Below, piece by piece: positions 9,625-18,133 of a stretch of 47,566 nt of DNA (within the stretch, counting starts at the first letter, position 1; every line of letters begins with the position of its first letter). The stretch comes from an uncultured Fusobacterium sp. GTDB taxonomy: Bacteria > Fusobacteriota > Fusobacteriia > Fusobacteriales > Fusobacteriaceae. The notes beneath the pieces were generated by a model, which saw nothing but the letters and a program-made list of their open reading frames with translations, ran no database searches and was not told where the DNA came from. The stretch lies in the NCBI GenBank assembly GCA_900542625.1, contig UQOH01000007.1, positions 1 through 47,566 of the forward strand, read 5' to 3'. A program made the position numbers and the translations under genes.

Positions 9625-9687
9625 AATAACTTTCCTCCCTCGAATTTTTCTTTGAAATCTGTTAAAAACATCCTTCAAGATACCTCT

Positions 9688-9718
9688 ATTTTAAACCAAT
9701 GGGAAACCCTTGAGTCAA
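9688..9718 (-). promoter_or_regulatory. MerR-type promoter 1 (porin)
   Basis: On the minus strand TTGACT (9718-9713), a 19-bp spacer containing CAAGGGTTTCCCATTG, and TAAAAT (9693-9688). A spacer of 19 bp instead of 17 is the hallmark of MerR-activated promoters, in which the regulator binds a dyad in the spacer and untwists it. The core GGGTTTCCC is shared with sites at 10725 and 11732. Confidence 0.8.
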
Positions 9719-9732
9719 GTATTTTATAATAT

Positions 9733-10605
9733 TTATAACGGTTTAACTAAAGTTTTAAAAATTTTTGTTTTAAATCTTCTTGTTTCCGGTTTTCCAAACA
9801 TAAATAAATCTTCAGTGTATAAGTCACCAGCTGCTTTGTAGCCGCTTTCTTTAATTTTTGAATAAAAATCTTCAACAGCTTTTTCTTCGTTAATTTCATC
9901 AGAGGGAATGTAATATACGGCATATTCTCCATTTTGAAAAATATATTTATCAGGATACAGTTCTATTTCAGTTTTTATGATAAGTTTTAATTTTTTATAT
10001 TTTTTATCTTGAGAGCATTTTTTAGAGATAACATACCCAAAAAGAAATTTTTTATACCAGTCTTTATCAAAATTGTATATTTTCAGTTTTTCATAAATTT
10101 GTTCAAGAAAAATTTCTTTCGTATAGTCTATATCATCTAAAGGTATAAAAATTGCTTTTTCTTTTTTTAGAGTTTTTATGCAAAATACTTCTTTTTCAAT
10201 TCTGTCTTCTTTAAGTTCAGGTTTAGTTCCATTTATCTCAGCACTGCTCATTAAAAATTCCAGCCAGTTTTTATGACTTATCAAAGCTTTCTTTTCTCTT
10301 TCCAATGCTTGCCTCTCTTCTTCAAATTCCTTTTCTCTTTTTTTTATCATTTCCATGACAGTATTATAATCTTCAGTTTCAAAAAAACTTTTCATCTCTT
10401 TAATTTCTTTCACTGAAAATCCCATTTTTCTAAGATTTAAAATCATTTTGAAAATTTCTACTTGAATTTCACGGTAATATCTGTAATTATTGTCCATTCT
10501 TATAGACTGCACTAATCCTTCTCTATCGTAATGAAGAATTGTCTCTTTATTTACATTTAATATTTTAGCGACCTCTGAAACTGTTAATAAATTATTTTTT
10601 TTCAT
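9733..10605 (-). CDS. MerR-family regulator with GyrI-like effector domain (MerR1)
   Basis: Transcription activator of 290 aa. Residues 6-75 are the MerR winged helix (LLTVSEVAKILNVNKETILHYDREG ... NYRYYREIQVEIFKMILNLRKMGFSVKEIKEM). A coiled coil of about 80-120 (EEERQALEREKKAL) follows, then a probable GyrI/AraC-type small-molecule domain (about 150-285, FQNGEYAVYYIP, IKESGYKAAGD). Such proteins sense hydrophobic or cationic drugs. Its own promoter carries the shared GGGTTTCCC dyad with a 19-bp spacer, so it is either autoregulated or controlled by the second MerR protein. A terminator-like hairpin lies in its leader. Confidence 0.85.
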   Translation of the reverse strand: MKKNNLLTVSEVAKILNVNKETILHYDREGLVQSIRMDNNYRYYREIQVEIFKMILNLRKMGFSVKEIKEMKSFFETEDYNTVMEMIKKREKEFEEERQALEREKKALISHKNWLEFLMSSAEINGTKPELKEDRIEKEVFCIKTLKKEKAIFIPLDDIDYTKEIFLEQIYEKLKIYNFDKDWYKKFLFGYVISKKCSQDKKYKKLKLIIKTEIELYPDKYIFQNGEYAVYYIPSDEINEEKAVEDFYSKIKESGYKAAGDLYTEDLFMFGKPETRRFKTKIFKTLVKPL

Positions 10606-10629
10606 AAACTATTTTCCTTTCTTAATATT

Positions 10630-10718
10630 GGAAAAGACTCTACACAGGCGAGAAATCTGCTAGAGTCTTTTTGAGAAATTATTTCGAGAAATTATATTAA
10701 AGTTAGCACCTTTAATAT
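10630..10718 (-). ncRNA. Candidate two-hairpin leader / small RNA upstream of merR1
   Basis: Downstream of promoter 2 the minus-strand transcript would form hairpin 1 (ATATTAAAG / CTTTAATAT) and then hairpin 2 (AAAAGACTCTA at 10672-10662 with TAGAGTCTTTT at 10642-10632), ending AGAGTCTTTTCCAAT. The layout and the hairpin 2 sequence are shared with the RNA at 11769-11852. Since no other promoter fits before merR1, hairpin 2 must be read through part of the time. It could be an attenuator, a small RNA, or both. The 5' end is estimated from the -10 box. Confidence 0.45.
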
Positions 10719-10724
10719 GATTTT

Positions 10725-10755
10725 ATTTTATACCAATGGGAAACCCCTGAGTCAA
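10725..10755 (-). promoter_or_regulatory. MerR-type promoter 2 (merR1)
   Basis: On the minus strand TTGACT (10755-10750), a 19-bp spacer with GGGGTTTCCCATTGG, and TAAAAT (10730-10725). It is nearly identical to the porin promoter 1 (only two spacer bases differ), so the same regulator should act on both. Confidence 0.8.
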
Positions 10756-10820
10756 TATTTTTTTAACTAAAATTTTGTAATATTTTTATGCTGACATCTA
10801 ATATAAATAACTTAAAATAA

Positions 10821-11630
10821 TTATGATTTAATTAATATTCTTAACCTATGCACCATATCTGATATTTTTTTGATACCTAAAACTTCAAGCTGGGTATCGA
10901 CATAAAAACAGTCATCTATTATCTGCAGATTATTATTTTTAATCCAGTCTGCTAGTTTTTTTACAGAATCAGATGTTATAGTTTTTCCTGCAATCAAAAT
11001 ACAGGCATATGTTCCTGAACCGGAAATAAAATCAGTATTTTTATTTTTATCATTAAAAACAACGTATCCTGAACCAATAAGTTTTTTCTTATCCACAGAA
11101 TGTAAATCTTTTTTTATTACATGAAAAGAAAGTTCATTTTTATTCAGAGCAGAGGGCAGAGTTTTTAAAGAAAAAGGATTTGTTCTCAAATTAATATTTT
11201 CATCAAGTTTTGTTCCTTTGATTTCAGGAATCTCTTCAATAAAAGGAACTCCTATATTCAGGTTAACTGCACTGTTTGTAAGCTCTAATTGTTCATATAA
11301 ACTTTTTTCAACTATTTCAAGCCTTCTTTTTTCCTCTTTTATTTTTTCAATAACTTCTTCTATAATTTTTTTATCTTTTTTGACTTTCTCTTTAAAAGAG
11401 AGACAAGAGTTATCATTAAAGAAATCTTTTATATCTTTAAGACTAAACCCTAAATCTCTCATAATAAGAATTTTATTAATAGATATCAGCTGTTCTTTTG
11501 AATAATATCTGTATCCGTTTTCTTTTCTGACATTTGGAGATAGAAGTCCTTTTTTATCATAATATCTAAGTTTTGAAGTTGGAATTTTAAGAATTTCAGA
11601 AGTTTCTCCTATTGAAAAATACTTTTTCAT
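10821..11630 (-). CDS. MerR-family regulator with C-terminal effector domain (MerR2)
   Basis: Regulator of 269 aa. Residues 3-72 form the MerR DNA-binding domain (YFSIGETSEILKIPTSKLRYYDKKGL ... NGYRYYSKEQL ... RDLGFSLKDIKDFF), followed by a Lys/Glu coiled coil (about 80-115) and a ~150-aa ligand-binding region. It is divergent from promoter 3 at 11732-11762, the classical arrangement of a MerR gene next to its target. Its own promoter is an ordinary 18-bp-spacer type, so it is the likelier master regulator of the three GGGTTTCCC promoters. The stop is followed by an AT-rich gap to 10755 with no gene. Confidence 0.85.
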   Translation of the reverse strand: MKKYFSIGETSEILKIPTSKLRYYDKKGLLSPNVRKENGYRYYSKEQLISINKILIMRDLGFSLKDIKDFFNDNSCLSFKEKVKKDKKIIEEVIEKIKEEKRRLEIVEKSLYEQLELTNSAVNLNIGVPFIEEIPEIKGTKLDENINLRTNPFSLKTLPSALNKNELSFHVIKKDLHSVDKKKLIGSGYVVFNDKNKNTDFISGSGTYACILIAGKTITSDSVKKLADWIKNNNLQIIDDCFYVDTQLEVLGIKKISDMVHRLRILIKS

Positions 11631-11676
11631 CTGCTTTTCTCCCTTACACGAATTTAATAAAGTTAATATGTCTTAT

Positions 11677-11706
11677 ATTATAAACATAATTTTGGATATA
11701 TTTCAA
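11677..11706 (-). promoter_or_regulatory. Promoter of merR2
   Basis: On the minus strand TTGAAA (11706-11701), an 18-bp spacer and TATAAT (11682-11677). It has no GGGTTTCCC core, unlike the three MerR-type promoters. GGGAG precedes the ATG. Confidence 0.65.
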
Positions 11707-11731
11707 CAGGTAAAAATTTATGATAAAAAAC

Positions 11732-11762
11732 TTGACCTGTGGGTTTCCCATTAAGCTAAAAT
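11732..11762 (+). promoter_or_regulatory. MerR-type promoter 3
   Basis: TTGACC (11732-11737), a 19-bp spacer with TGGGTTTCCCATTA, and TAAAAT (11757-11762). It faces away from merR2 towards the TetR/RND operon. A terminator-like hairpin 48 bp downstream would end the transcript at about 85 nt. Confidence 0.8.
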
Positions 11763-11768
11763 AGCACC

Positions 11769-11852
11769 GTATTAAGAATGATTGTTTTTTAATATTAGTT
11801 TTTTATCTTAAAAGACTCTGCAGAAACCCTCATCGTGCAGAGTCTTTTCCAA
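11769..11852 (+). ncRNA. Candidate MerR-controlled small RNA
   Basis: From promoter 3 the RNA would start near 11769. It forms hairpin 1 (GTATTAA / TTAATAT) and hairpin 2 (AAAAGACTCTGCA at 11810-11822 with TGCAGAGTCTTTT at 11836-11848). The TetR gene downstream has its own promoter, so this ~85-nt transcript looks free-standing. Hairpin 2 and its tail (AGAGTCTTTTCCAAT) match the leader of merR1, which suggests a duplicated RNA cassette. No ORF of note is present. Both ends are estimates. Confidence 0.5.
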
Positions 11853-11884
11853 TCTAAAAAAATAAAAATCAGTTAAAAAATATA

Positions 11885-11915
11885 TTGACTTTAAACCTGG
11901 TTTAAGGTTTATAGT
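11885..11915 (+). promoter_or_regulatory. Promoter and probable TetR operator of the efflux operon
   Basis: TTGACT (11885-11890), a 19-bp spacer and TATAGT (11910-11915). The spacer holds the perfect palindrome TTAAACCTGGTTTAA (11891-11905), placed where a TetR dimer would block RNA polymerase. The TetR gene begins 35 bp downstream, so autorepression of the whole operon is the simplest reading. Confidence 0.65.
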
Positions 11916-11949
11916 TTAAAAATATAAAAATTAAAAGGGATATAGGATT

Positions 11950-12567
11950 ATGGCAAACAATAAAAGAAATGAGATTATTAATTCAGCAGTTAATTTAATT
12001 ATAAAAAAGGGATATTTTAACACTTCTGTATTGGATATTACAAAAGGTGCTCAAATTTCAAAAGGGAGCTTTTACACATATTTTGAATCGAAAGATTCTA
12101 TTATTTTGGAAATGATTCAAAAAAGATTTGAGGAGATTACTTTTGAACAGGAAATAATTATGAAAGCCAGTTTATCTTTTGAGAATGCTTTAAGACATCT
12201 TATTACACTGAGAATGAATTTCAGATATGAAAATATAAAAATAGAACTTGTATTTTTAAATTTAATTAGAAATACAGATATTTTAAATACAGAGTTAAAA
12301 AAAGAACTGGAAAAAATAGATAAAGAAAACATGGTGTTTATAGAAAATTTATTAAATAAGTTTTCAGGTGAAATAAATATTGAGAAAAAATATATAAACA
12401 AATATTCCCAGCTGATTAATTCAATAATAAAAGATTTAAAAAAATATAGATTTATTTCTTTGGAAGAGAAAATGGAGGGAGAAGATGATATAGAAAAAAT
12501 GTATGATGAAGATTTAGAAAATGATATAGAGTTCATTTACAATGTTGTTTTAAAAATTTTAAGATAA
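11950..12567 (+). CDS. TetR-family repressor of the RND efflux operon
   Basis: Regulator of 205 aa with the typical N-terminal helix-turn-helix (residues 5-55, IINSAVNLIIKKGYFNTSVLDIT, ISKGSFYTYFESKDSIIL) and a helical, divergent ligand-binding domain. It is the first gene of an operon with TolC, membrane fusion and RND pump genes (30 bp to the next gene), and its promoter contains a perfect palindrome. It probably represses the operon until a pump substrate binds. The ligand is unknown. Confidence 0.88.
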   Translation: MANNKRNEIINSAVNLIIKKGYFNTSVLDITKGAQISKGSFYTYFESKDSIILEMIQKRFEEITFEQEIIMKASLSFENALRHLITLRMNFRYENIKIELVFLNLIRNTDILNTELKKELEKIDKENMVFIENLLNKFSGEINIEKKYINKYSQLINSIIKDLKKYRFISLEEKMEGEDDIEKMYDEDLENDIEFIYNVVLKILR

Positions 12568-12597
12568 CAGGTTAATTATTTAAGCAGGAGGATTTTA

Positions 12598-13869
12598 ATG
12601 AAAAAAATATTAGGATTATTTTTTATGCTGACAACATGTATCTTTGCCAGAGAAGTTACTCTTGAAGAAGCAATACAATTATCTGTTGATAACAGCAAAG
12701 GAATAAAAATATCAGAAAAAGATGTTCAGGCATCAAAAATAAAAGTCAGTATGGCATTTAAAAATGCTTTGCCAAGTGTTACTTATGAAGGGACTTATAC
12801 TCATGGAGAATCAGAACGTGAGATGTATGGAAAAGATTGGAAAGAAGTAGATGATAAAGACGGATACAGCCAGAGCTTTACAATTTCACAGCCTATTTTT
12901 CATGGAGGAGCAATAGTAAATAATATTATAAACAGCAGAATTGAAAGAGATATATCAGAACTTATGTTTTTAGGTGAAAAAAGAGATATAAGACTTGAAA
13001 CTATTCAAAATTATTCAAATATAGTGAAGTATAACAAAGATCTCAGTGTTTTATTTTCTTCTAAAAAAGAGCTGGAAGAAGATTATAAAAGACAAAAAGA
13101 AAAATTAAAATTAAGATTGATTACAAAAACAGATATGTTGAAAACAGAGTATTCTATTCTTGATATTGAAACACAGATAACACAGATTCAAAATGCAATA
13201 GCAATAGAAAAAGAAAATTTAAGAATTAAAACGGGAATACCTAAAGCAGAAGAGATTGAGGTTGTAGAATTTGATGTTCCTAAATACTTAAGTAAAAATA
13301 TAGATTTTAACAAAGATATGGAACAGGCTTTAAATGAAAGTATAAATGCATTGATTGCAGAAAAGAATGTCGAATCAGCGGAGGCAAACAAGAAAATTGC
13401 CAGAGCTGATATGCTCCCTCAAGTAAATGCTTTTGCAAGTTATGGAACTTATACAGAAAATTCAAAATACGATGCAACTATAGAGGATGGAGAATGGAGA
13501 GGCGGAATCAAAATCAGCTGGAATATTTTTGAATTTGGAAAGAATTATGACAACTACAAAGTTTCAAGTATTTCAGAACAACAGGAAATGTTAAGAGAAG
13601 AAGATACTAAAGATAATATTGATGTAGATGTAAAAGAAGCTTATTTAGAACTTATAAGAATGGAAAAAGACAGAGATTCAAAAGAAAGAGCCATGGAGGC
13701 AGCTATTGAAAACTTCAGAATGGATCATGCAAGATATAACGAAGGCTTAATATCTACAGTAGATTATCTGCTGTCTGAAACACAGATGAGAGAAGCCAAA
13801 GTAAATTATAATCAGGTTGTTATTGATTATCTGTATGCATTTGAAAAATACAGATCACTGCTTATTTAG
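12598..13869 (+). CDS. TolC-family outer membrane efflux protein
   Basis: Outer membrane exit duct of a tripartite pump (423 aa). A signal peptide (residues 1-17, cut near CIFA/R) is followed by two homologous halves rich in long helices, with family features such as VTLEEAIQLSVDNS at the N-terminus, ISQPIFHGG and ISWNIFEFGKNYDNY strand entries, and the closing RYNEGLISTVDYLLSETQMREAKVNYNQ helix. AGGAGG precedes the ATG. Second gene of the TetR-led operon. Confidence 0.9.
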   Translation: MKKILGLFFMLTTCIFAREVTLEEAIQLSVDNSKGIKISEKDVQASKIKVSMAFKNALPSVTYEGTYTHGESEREMYGKDWKEVDDKDGYSQSFTISQPIFHGGAIVNNIINSRIERDISELMFLGEKRDIRLETIQNYSNIVKYNKDLSVLFSSKKELEEDYKRQKEKLKLRLITKTDMLKTEYSILDIETQITQIQNAIAIEKENLRIKTGIPKAEEIEVVEFDVPKYLSKNIDFNKDMEQALNESINALIAEKNVESAEANKKIARADMLPQVNAFASYGTYTENSKYDATIEDGEWRGGIKISWNIFEFGKNYDNYKVSSISEQQEMLREEDTKDNIDVDVKEAYLELIRMEKDRDSKERAMEAAIENFRMDHARYNEGLISTVDYLLSETQMREAKVNYNQVVIDYLYAFEKYRSLLI

Positions 13870-13921
13870 TTTGTAAAAATTTAATATTTTAATATAAAGT
13901 TTAAAATTTTAGGAGGAAAAA

Positions 13922-15010
13922 ATGAGAAAAATAAGTTATTTAATATTGATTTTAATATTAATATTAACAGGCTGTGGAAAAAAAGAAGAAAAAGCCGAAA
14001 CTAAAAATGTGAAATATGTTGTCACAGAACCTGTAACAATAAGAAAGATGAGCCAGGTTTTTAAATCTGATGCTGTATTAGAGCCTAAAAATAAGGTTGA
14101 GCACAAAACAGAACTTGGAGGAACAATAGAACAGATAATTAAAAGAAATGGAGATAAAGTTAAGAAAGGTGAAGTTATTATGAAACTTTCTGATGCTGTA
14201 ACAGAATCGAATTATTTTGTTGCAAAAGCTAATCTTGATTCTTCTTTATCTTCATTTAATATTGCGAAAAAGAATTATTTTAAATTTAAAAACTTATATG
14301 ACCAGCAGTTAATTTCTTATCTTGAATATGTAAGTTATGAAAATGCATATACAGATGCAAAAGGAAATTATAAAGCTGCTCAGGCATCTTTCAGAAGTGC
14401 TGAAAGTGATTATAACAAACTTTTCAGAAAAGCTGAAATAGATGGAACAGTAGGAAACCTTTTTGGAAAAGAGGGAAATGAAGTCGTTGCAGAAGAAACA
14501 ATTTTTACTGTTGTTGATGACACTTCTATGGAAACTTATGTGGGATTCCCTGCTGAATGGCTGGACAAAATAACAGTAGGATATAAATTAGATGTTGAAG
14601 TGGCTGCTTTAAATGAAACTTTTGAAGGAAAGGTAATAGAAATAAATCCTATTGCTGATACAGCAACAAAAAAATATGCACTAAAAATTTCTGTGGACAA
14701 TAAAGCAGAAAAAATAAAAGATGGAATGTATGCTTATGTAAATATAGCTGTTGGAGAAGAAAATACTCTTTCAATATCAGATGAGGCTATTTTCGTAAGA
14801 AACCTTTTAAGTTACATTTTTAAAGTTGAAGATGGAGTTGCTAAAAGAATAGAGGTTAAAACAGGAGCAACAAATCTTCCTTATACAGAAATCTCTTCTG
14901 AATTTATCAAAGAAGGAGATAAAGTTGTAGTAAAAGGAATATTCGGACTTGAAGAGGGAAATATTGTAGAAGAAACAACTTCATCAGCCGTGCAGACAGA
15001 AACAAAATAG
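13922..15010 (+). CDS. RND efflux periplasmic adaptor (membrane fusion protein) lipoprotein
   Basis: Periplasmic adaptor of 362 aa linking the RND pump to the TolC duct. The N-terminus has a lipobox (LTGC, Cys18), so it is inner-membrane-anchored by lipid. Then come a barrel-sandwich/lipoyl half motif (ELGGTIEQIIKRNGDKVKKGEVIMKL), a short alpha-hairpin (about 95-150), the second lipoyl half (AEIDGTVGNLFGKEGNEV), and beta-barrel and membrane-proximal domains (VGFPAEWLDKI, VEVKTGATN-like). It follows TolC by 52 bp and precedes the pump by 17 bp. Confidence 0.9.
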   Translation: MRKISYLILILILILTGCGKKEEKAETKNVKYVVTEPVTIRKMSQVFKSDAVLEPKNKVEHKTELGGTIEQIIKRNGDKVKKGEVIMKLSDAVTESNYFVAKANLDSSLSSFNIAKKNYFKFKNLYDQQLISYLEYVSYENAYTDAKGNYKAAQASFRSAESDYNKLFRKAEIDGTVGNLFGKEGNEVVAEETIFTVVDDTSMETYVGFPAEWLDKITVGYKLDVEVAALNETFEGKVIEINPIADTATKKYALKISVDNKAEKIKDGMYAYVNIAVGEENTLSISDEAIFVRNLLSYIFKVEDGVAKRIEVKTGATNLPYTEISSEFIKEGDKVVVKGIFGLEEGNIVEETTSSAVQTETK

Positions 15011-15027
15011 TTAAGGGGGAAAAATAA

Positions 15028-18000
15028 ATGACATTAGCAGGTTTATCAATTCGTAGACCCGTTGCCACAGCCATGGTTATGATATCAGTCATGTTCATTG
15101 GATTGATGGCAATGTTTTCTATGAAATCAGAACTGTTGCCTAATATGAACATTCCCGTTGTTACAGTAACGACAACATGGGACGGGGCTATTGCTGAGGA
15201 CGTAGAAACACAAGTTACAAAAGAAATAGAAGAAATACTTCCAAATGTTGAAGGAATAGACAAAATCACTTCAACTTCAACTTTTGGAAAATCGACAATA
15301 GCAGTTGAATTTGATTATGGAATAGATGCAGATATAAAAGTTACAGAGATACAAAGAGAGATATCAAAAATATTAAATGACCTTCCTGATGATGCTGACA
15401 CTCCTGTTTCTAAAAAAGTAGAGGTGGCATCAGGTAATATTACACTGGTTATGATGTTTACATCTCCTGATAAAACAGAACTTAGTACATTTGTTGAAGA
15501 ATATTTAAAGCCACAATTTGAAACTCTTCCCGGAATTGGGCAGGTACAGGTATTTGGAAATCCTGAAAAGCAAGTTCAGATACAATTTGACAGTAATAAA
15601 CTGGCAGCTTATAACTTATCTCCTATGGAACTTTATGAGCTGATAAGAGAATCAAGTTTAAATGTTCCTTTAGGGACAGCCAGTACAGGAACTAAAGATA
15701 TAATAGTAAGATTTATGGGAGAATTAAATTATATTGATAGTTTGGAAGATATGGTTATAAAAAGCAATGGTAACAGTTTAAGACTAAAAGATGTTGCTAA
15801 TGTTGTATATACTACTGAAGATCCGGAAGACGTTTCATTCCGTTCAGGAAAAGAATCTATCGCAGTTGTAGTAGAAAAATCTTCTGACGGAAGTACCATA
15901 GAACTTAATAACAGAGCATTTGAAAAATTGGAAGAATTAATTCCTATTATGCCGCCTAATACAGAATATAGTGTACTTTTGAATACTTCAAACGATATTA
16001 ACAAATCAATTTCCAATGTAAGCGGAACAGCTGTTCAAGGACTTATACTTGCAACAATAGTGCTGCTTGTTTTCTTAAAAAATATAAGAGCAACTCTGCT
16101 TGTTTCAGCGGCTCTTCCTGTGGCAATCATATTTACCTTTGCATTTCTGGCTTTAAACGGAACATCTCTGAACCTTGTTTCGTTGATGGGGCTTTCAATA
16201 GGTGTAGGAATGCTTACAGATAACTCCGTTGTTGTTGTGGATAATATTTATCGTCATATGACAGAATTAAAATCTCCTGTAATGGAAGCATCTGAAAATG
16301 GAACTACAGAGGTAACAATGTCGGTTATTGCTTCTGCTTTAACAACTATGATAGTGTTTATTCCAATACTTTTTATTCCCGGAATAGCAAGAGAGATGTT
16401 CAGAGATTTATCATTCTCAATTATATTTTCAAACCTTGCAGCGATTATAGTGGCAGTTACACTTATTCCAATGCTTGCCAGCAGATTTCTTAATAATAAG
16501 ATTAACATAACAAAAGAGGGTAAAATTTTTGGAACTGTAAAAGCCGAATATGTAAAACTTATAAACTGGGCTATTATAAACAGATGGAAAACCTTAGGAA
16601 TCACATTAAGTATATTTGTTCTTTCAGTTTTAATTACCCCTAGATTTTTAAAAACAGAATTCATGCCTAAACAGGACCAAGGAAGATATTCAATAGTTGC
16701 AGAACTTGGAGAAGGACTTGATCTTGAAAAATCAAGAAGAATATCACAAGAGGTAGAGGAAATTGTAAAGTCAGAACCAAATACTCAAAGTTATTTCACA
16801 ATTGTGCAGAAAGACAGTTTTTCTGTAAACGTTGATATTGGTAAAAAAGATACAAGAGAAACTTCTGTATTTGAAATTATTGAAAAATTAAGACCTCTTG
16901 CAGAAAAGATTCCTGATACAAGAATCAGCCTTTCAGAAGATTTTGCTACTCAAAGTCAAGAGAGAGATGTAGAGTTTGAAATAGTTGGTGCAAATTTATC
17001 TGAAATAAGAGAGATTGGTGCAAAAGTTCTTGAAAAAATGAAAAAATATCCGGGAGCTGTTGATATAAAATCTACTCTTGACCCAGGAAATGTTGAAGCA
17101 ACAATCGTACTTAAAAGAGATAAGATAAGAAGTTATGATATAAGCCCTTCTGTTATTGGTCAAACATTAAATTATGCTGTTTTAGGCGGAGACAGAGCAG
17201 ATACTGTAACAGTTAAAACAGGAACAGAAGAGTTAGATGTAATGGTAAGACTTCCTAAAGAGAAAAGAAATGATGTTGAACTTTTGAAAAATATAAATAT
17301 AAAAATCGATTCGGGAAAATTTATAAAATTATCAGATGTTGCTGATATTGTTATGGCAGAGGGAGCTTCTGAAATAAACAAATTGGATAGAATATACAGT
17401 GTTACTATATCAGCTAATGATGGAGGAGTAGGACTTCAAGTTATTCAGGACAAATTTATTGAAGCATATAATGAAGTAGACCCTCCAAAAAGTGTAAGAT
17501 ACAGATGGGGTGGAGATTCTGAAAATATGAGTGACGCCTCAGAACAGCTTGGACTGGCTCTGGGAATTGCAGTCTTTTTAATCTATGCTCTTCTTGCAGC
17601 ACAGTTTGAACACTTTGTACTTCCAATTATAATAATCGGTTCAATTCCGTTAGCGTTGATAGGTGTTTTATGGGGACTTGTTATTATGAATCAGGCTGTA
17701 AATATTATGGTAATGATTGGAATTATTCTGTTGGCAGGTATCGTTGTTAACAATGCCATTGTACTTATAGACTTTATTAAAATGACAAGAGAAAGAGGAT
17801 CAGAAAGACAAGAGGCAATTATAGAATCATGCAGAACAAGATTAAGACCAATTCTTATGACAACTATGACAACAGTTCTTGGAATGCTGCCATTATCATT
17901 AGGAATAGGAGAAGGAGCTGAGGTTTACAGAGGAATGGCTATCACAGTTATGTGGGGACTTTCTGTTTCAACTCTTCTTACATTGATTGTTATTCCTATA

Positions 18001-18117
18001 TTGTATACTCTTATAGAAGATATGATAGACAGTATTATCAAATTTTTGAAAAATATATATAATCGTGTTTTGAATTTACTGCCAGAATCATTAAAAAATA
18101 AGATAAATAAAAATTAA
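15028..18117 (+). CDS. RND multidrug efflux transporter, AcrB/HAE1 type
   Basis: Proton-driven inner membrane pump of 1029 aa with 12 membrane segments and two large periplasmic loops. Seen: N-terminal LSIRRPVATAMVMISV, DVETQVTKEIEEIL, GNPEKQVQI, the TM4 proton-relay region GMLTDNSVVVVDN (Asp398, followed by Asn399 where AcrB has a second Asp), and TM10 GIVVNNAIVLIDF, where the AcrB Lys940 position is Asn. These replacements are common in non-enterobacterial members, so a working pump is expected. Substrates could be drugs, bile salts or other amphiphiles. Confidence 0.92.
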   Translation: MTLAGLSIRRPVATAMVMISVMFIGLMAMFSMKSELLPNMNIPVVTVTTTWDGAIAEDVETQVTKEIEEILPNVEGIDKITSTSTFGKSTIAVEFDYGIDADIKVTEIQREISKILNDLPDDADTPVSKKVEVASGNITLVMMFTSPDKTELSTFVEEYLKPQFETLPGIGQVQVFGNPEKQVQIQFDSNKLAAYNLSPMELYELIRESSLNVPLGTASTGTKDIIVRFMGELNYIDSLEDMVIKSNGNSLRLKDVANVVYTTEDPEDVSFRSGKESIAVVVEKSSDGSTIELNNRAFEKLEELIPIMPPNTEYSVLLNTSNDINKSISNVSGTAVQGLILATIVLLVFLKNIRATLLVSAALPVAIIFTFAFLALNGTSLNLVSLMGLSIGVGMLTDNSVVVVDNIYRHMTELKSPVMEASENGTTEVTMSVIASALTTMIVFIPILFIPGIAREMFRDLSFSIIFSNLAAIIVAVTLIPMLASRFLNNKINITKEGKIFGTVKAEYVKLINWAIINRWKTLGITLSIFVLSVLITPRFLKTEFMPKQDQGRYSIVAELGEGLDLEKSRRISQEVEEIVKSEPNTQSYFTIVQKDSFSVNVDIGKKDTRETSVFEIIEKLRPLAEKIPDTRISLSEDFATQSQERDVEFEIVGANLSEIREIGAKVLEKMKKYPGAVDIKSTLDPGNVEATIVLKRDKIRSYDISPSVIGQTLNYAVLGGDRADTVTVKTGTEELDVMVRLPKEKRNDVELLKNINIKIDSGKFIKLSDVADIVMAEGASEINKLDRIYSVTISANDGGVGLQVIQDKFIEAYNEVDPPKSVRYRWGGDSENMSDASEQLGLALGIAVFLIYALLAAQFEHFVLPIIIIGSIPLALIGVLWGLVIMNQAVNIMVMIGIILLAGIVVNNAIVLIDFIKMTRERGSERQEAIIESCRTRLRPILMTTMTTVLGMLPLSLGIGEGAEVYRGMAITVMWGLSVSTLLTLIVIPILYTLIEDMIDSIIKFLKNIYNRVLNLLPESLKNKINKN

Positions 18118-18133
18118 AAAGGAGCTGAGTAAA

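Noticed and set aside
8677..9678. Porin beginning at ATG 9678
   Set aside because: It would put a basic 18-residue extension before the signal peptide and the start would fall almost on the transcription start; 9624 has a good ribosome binding site.
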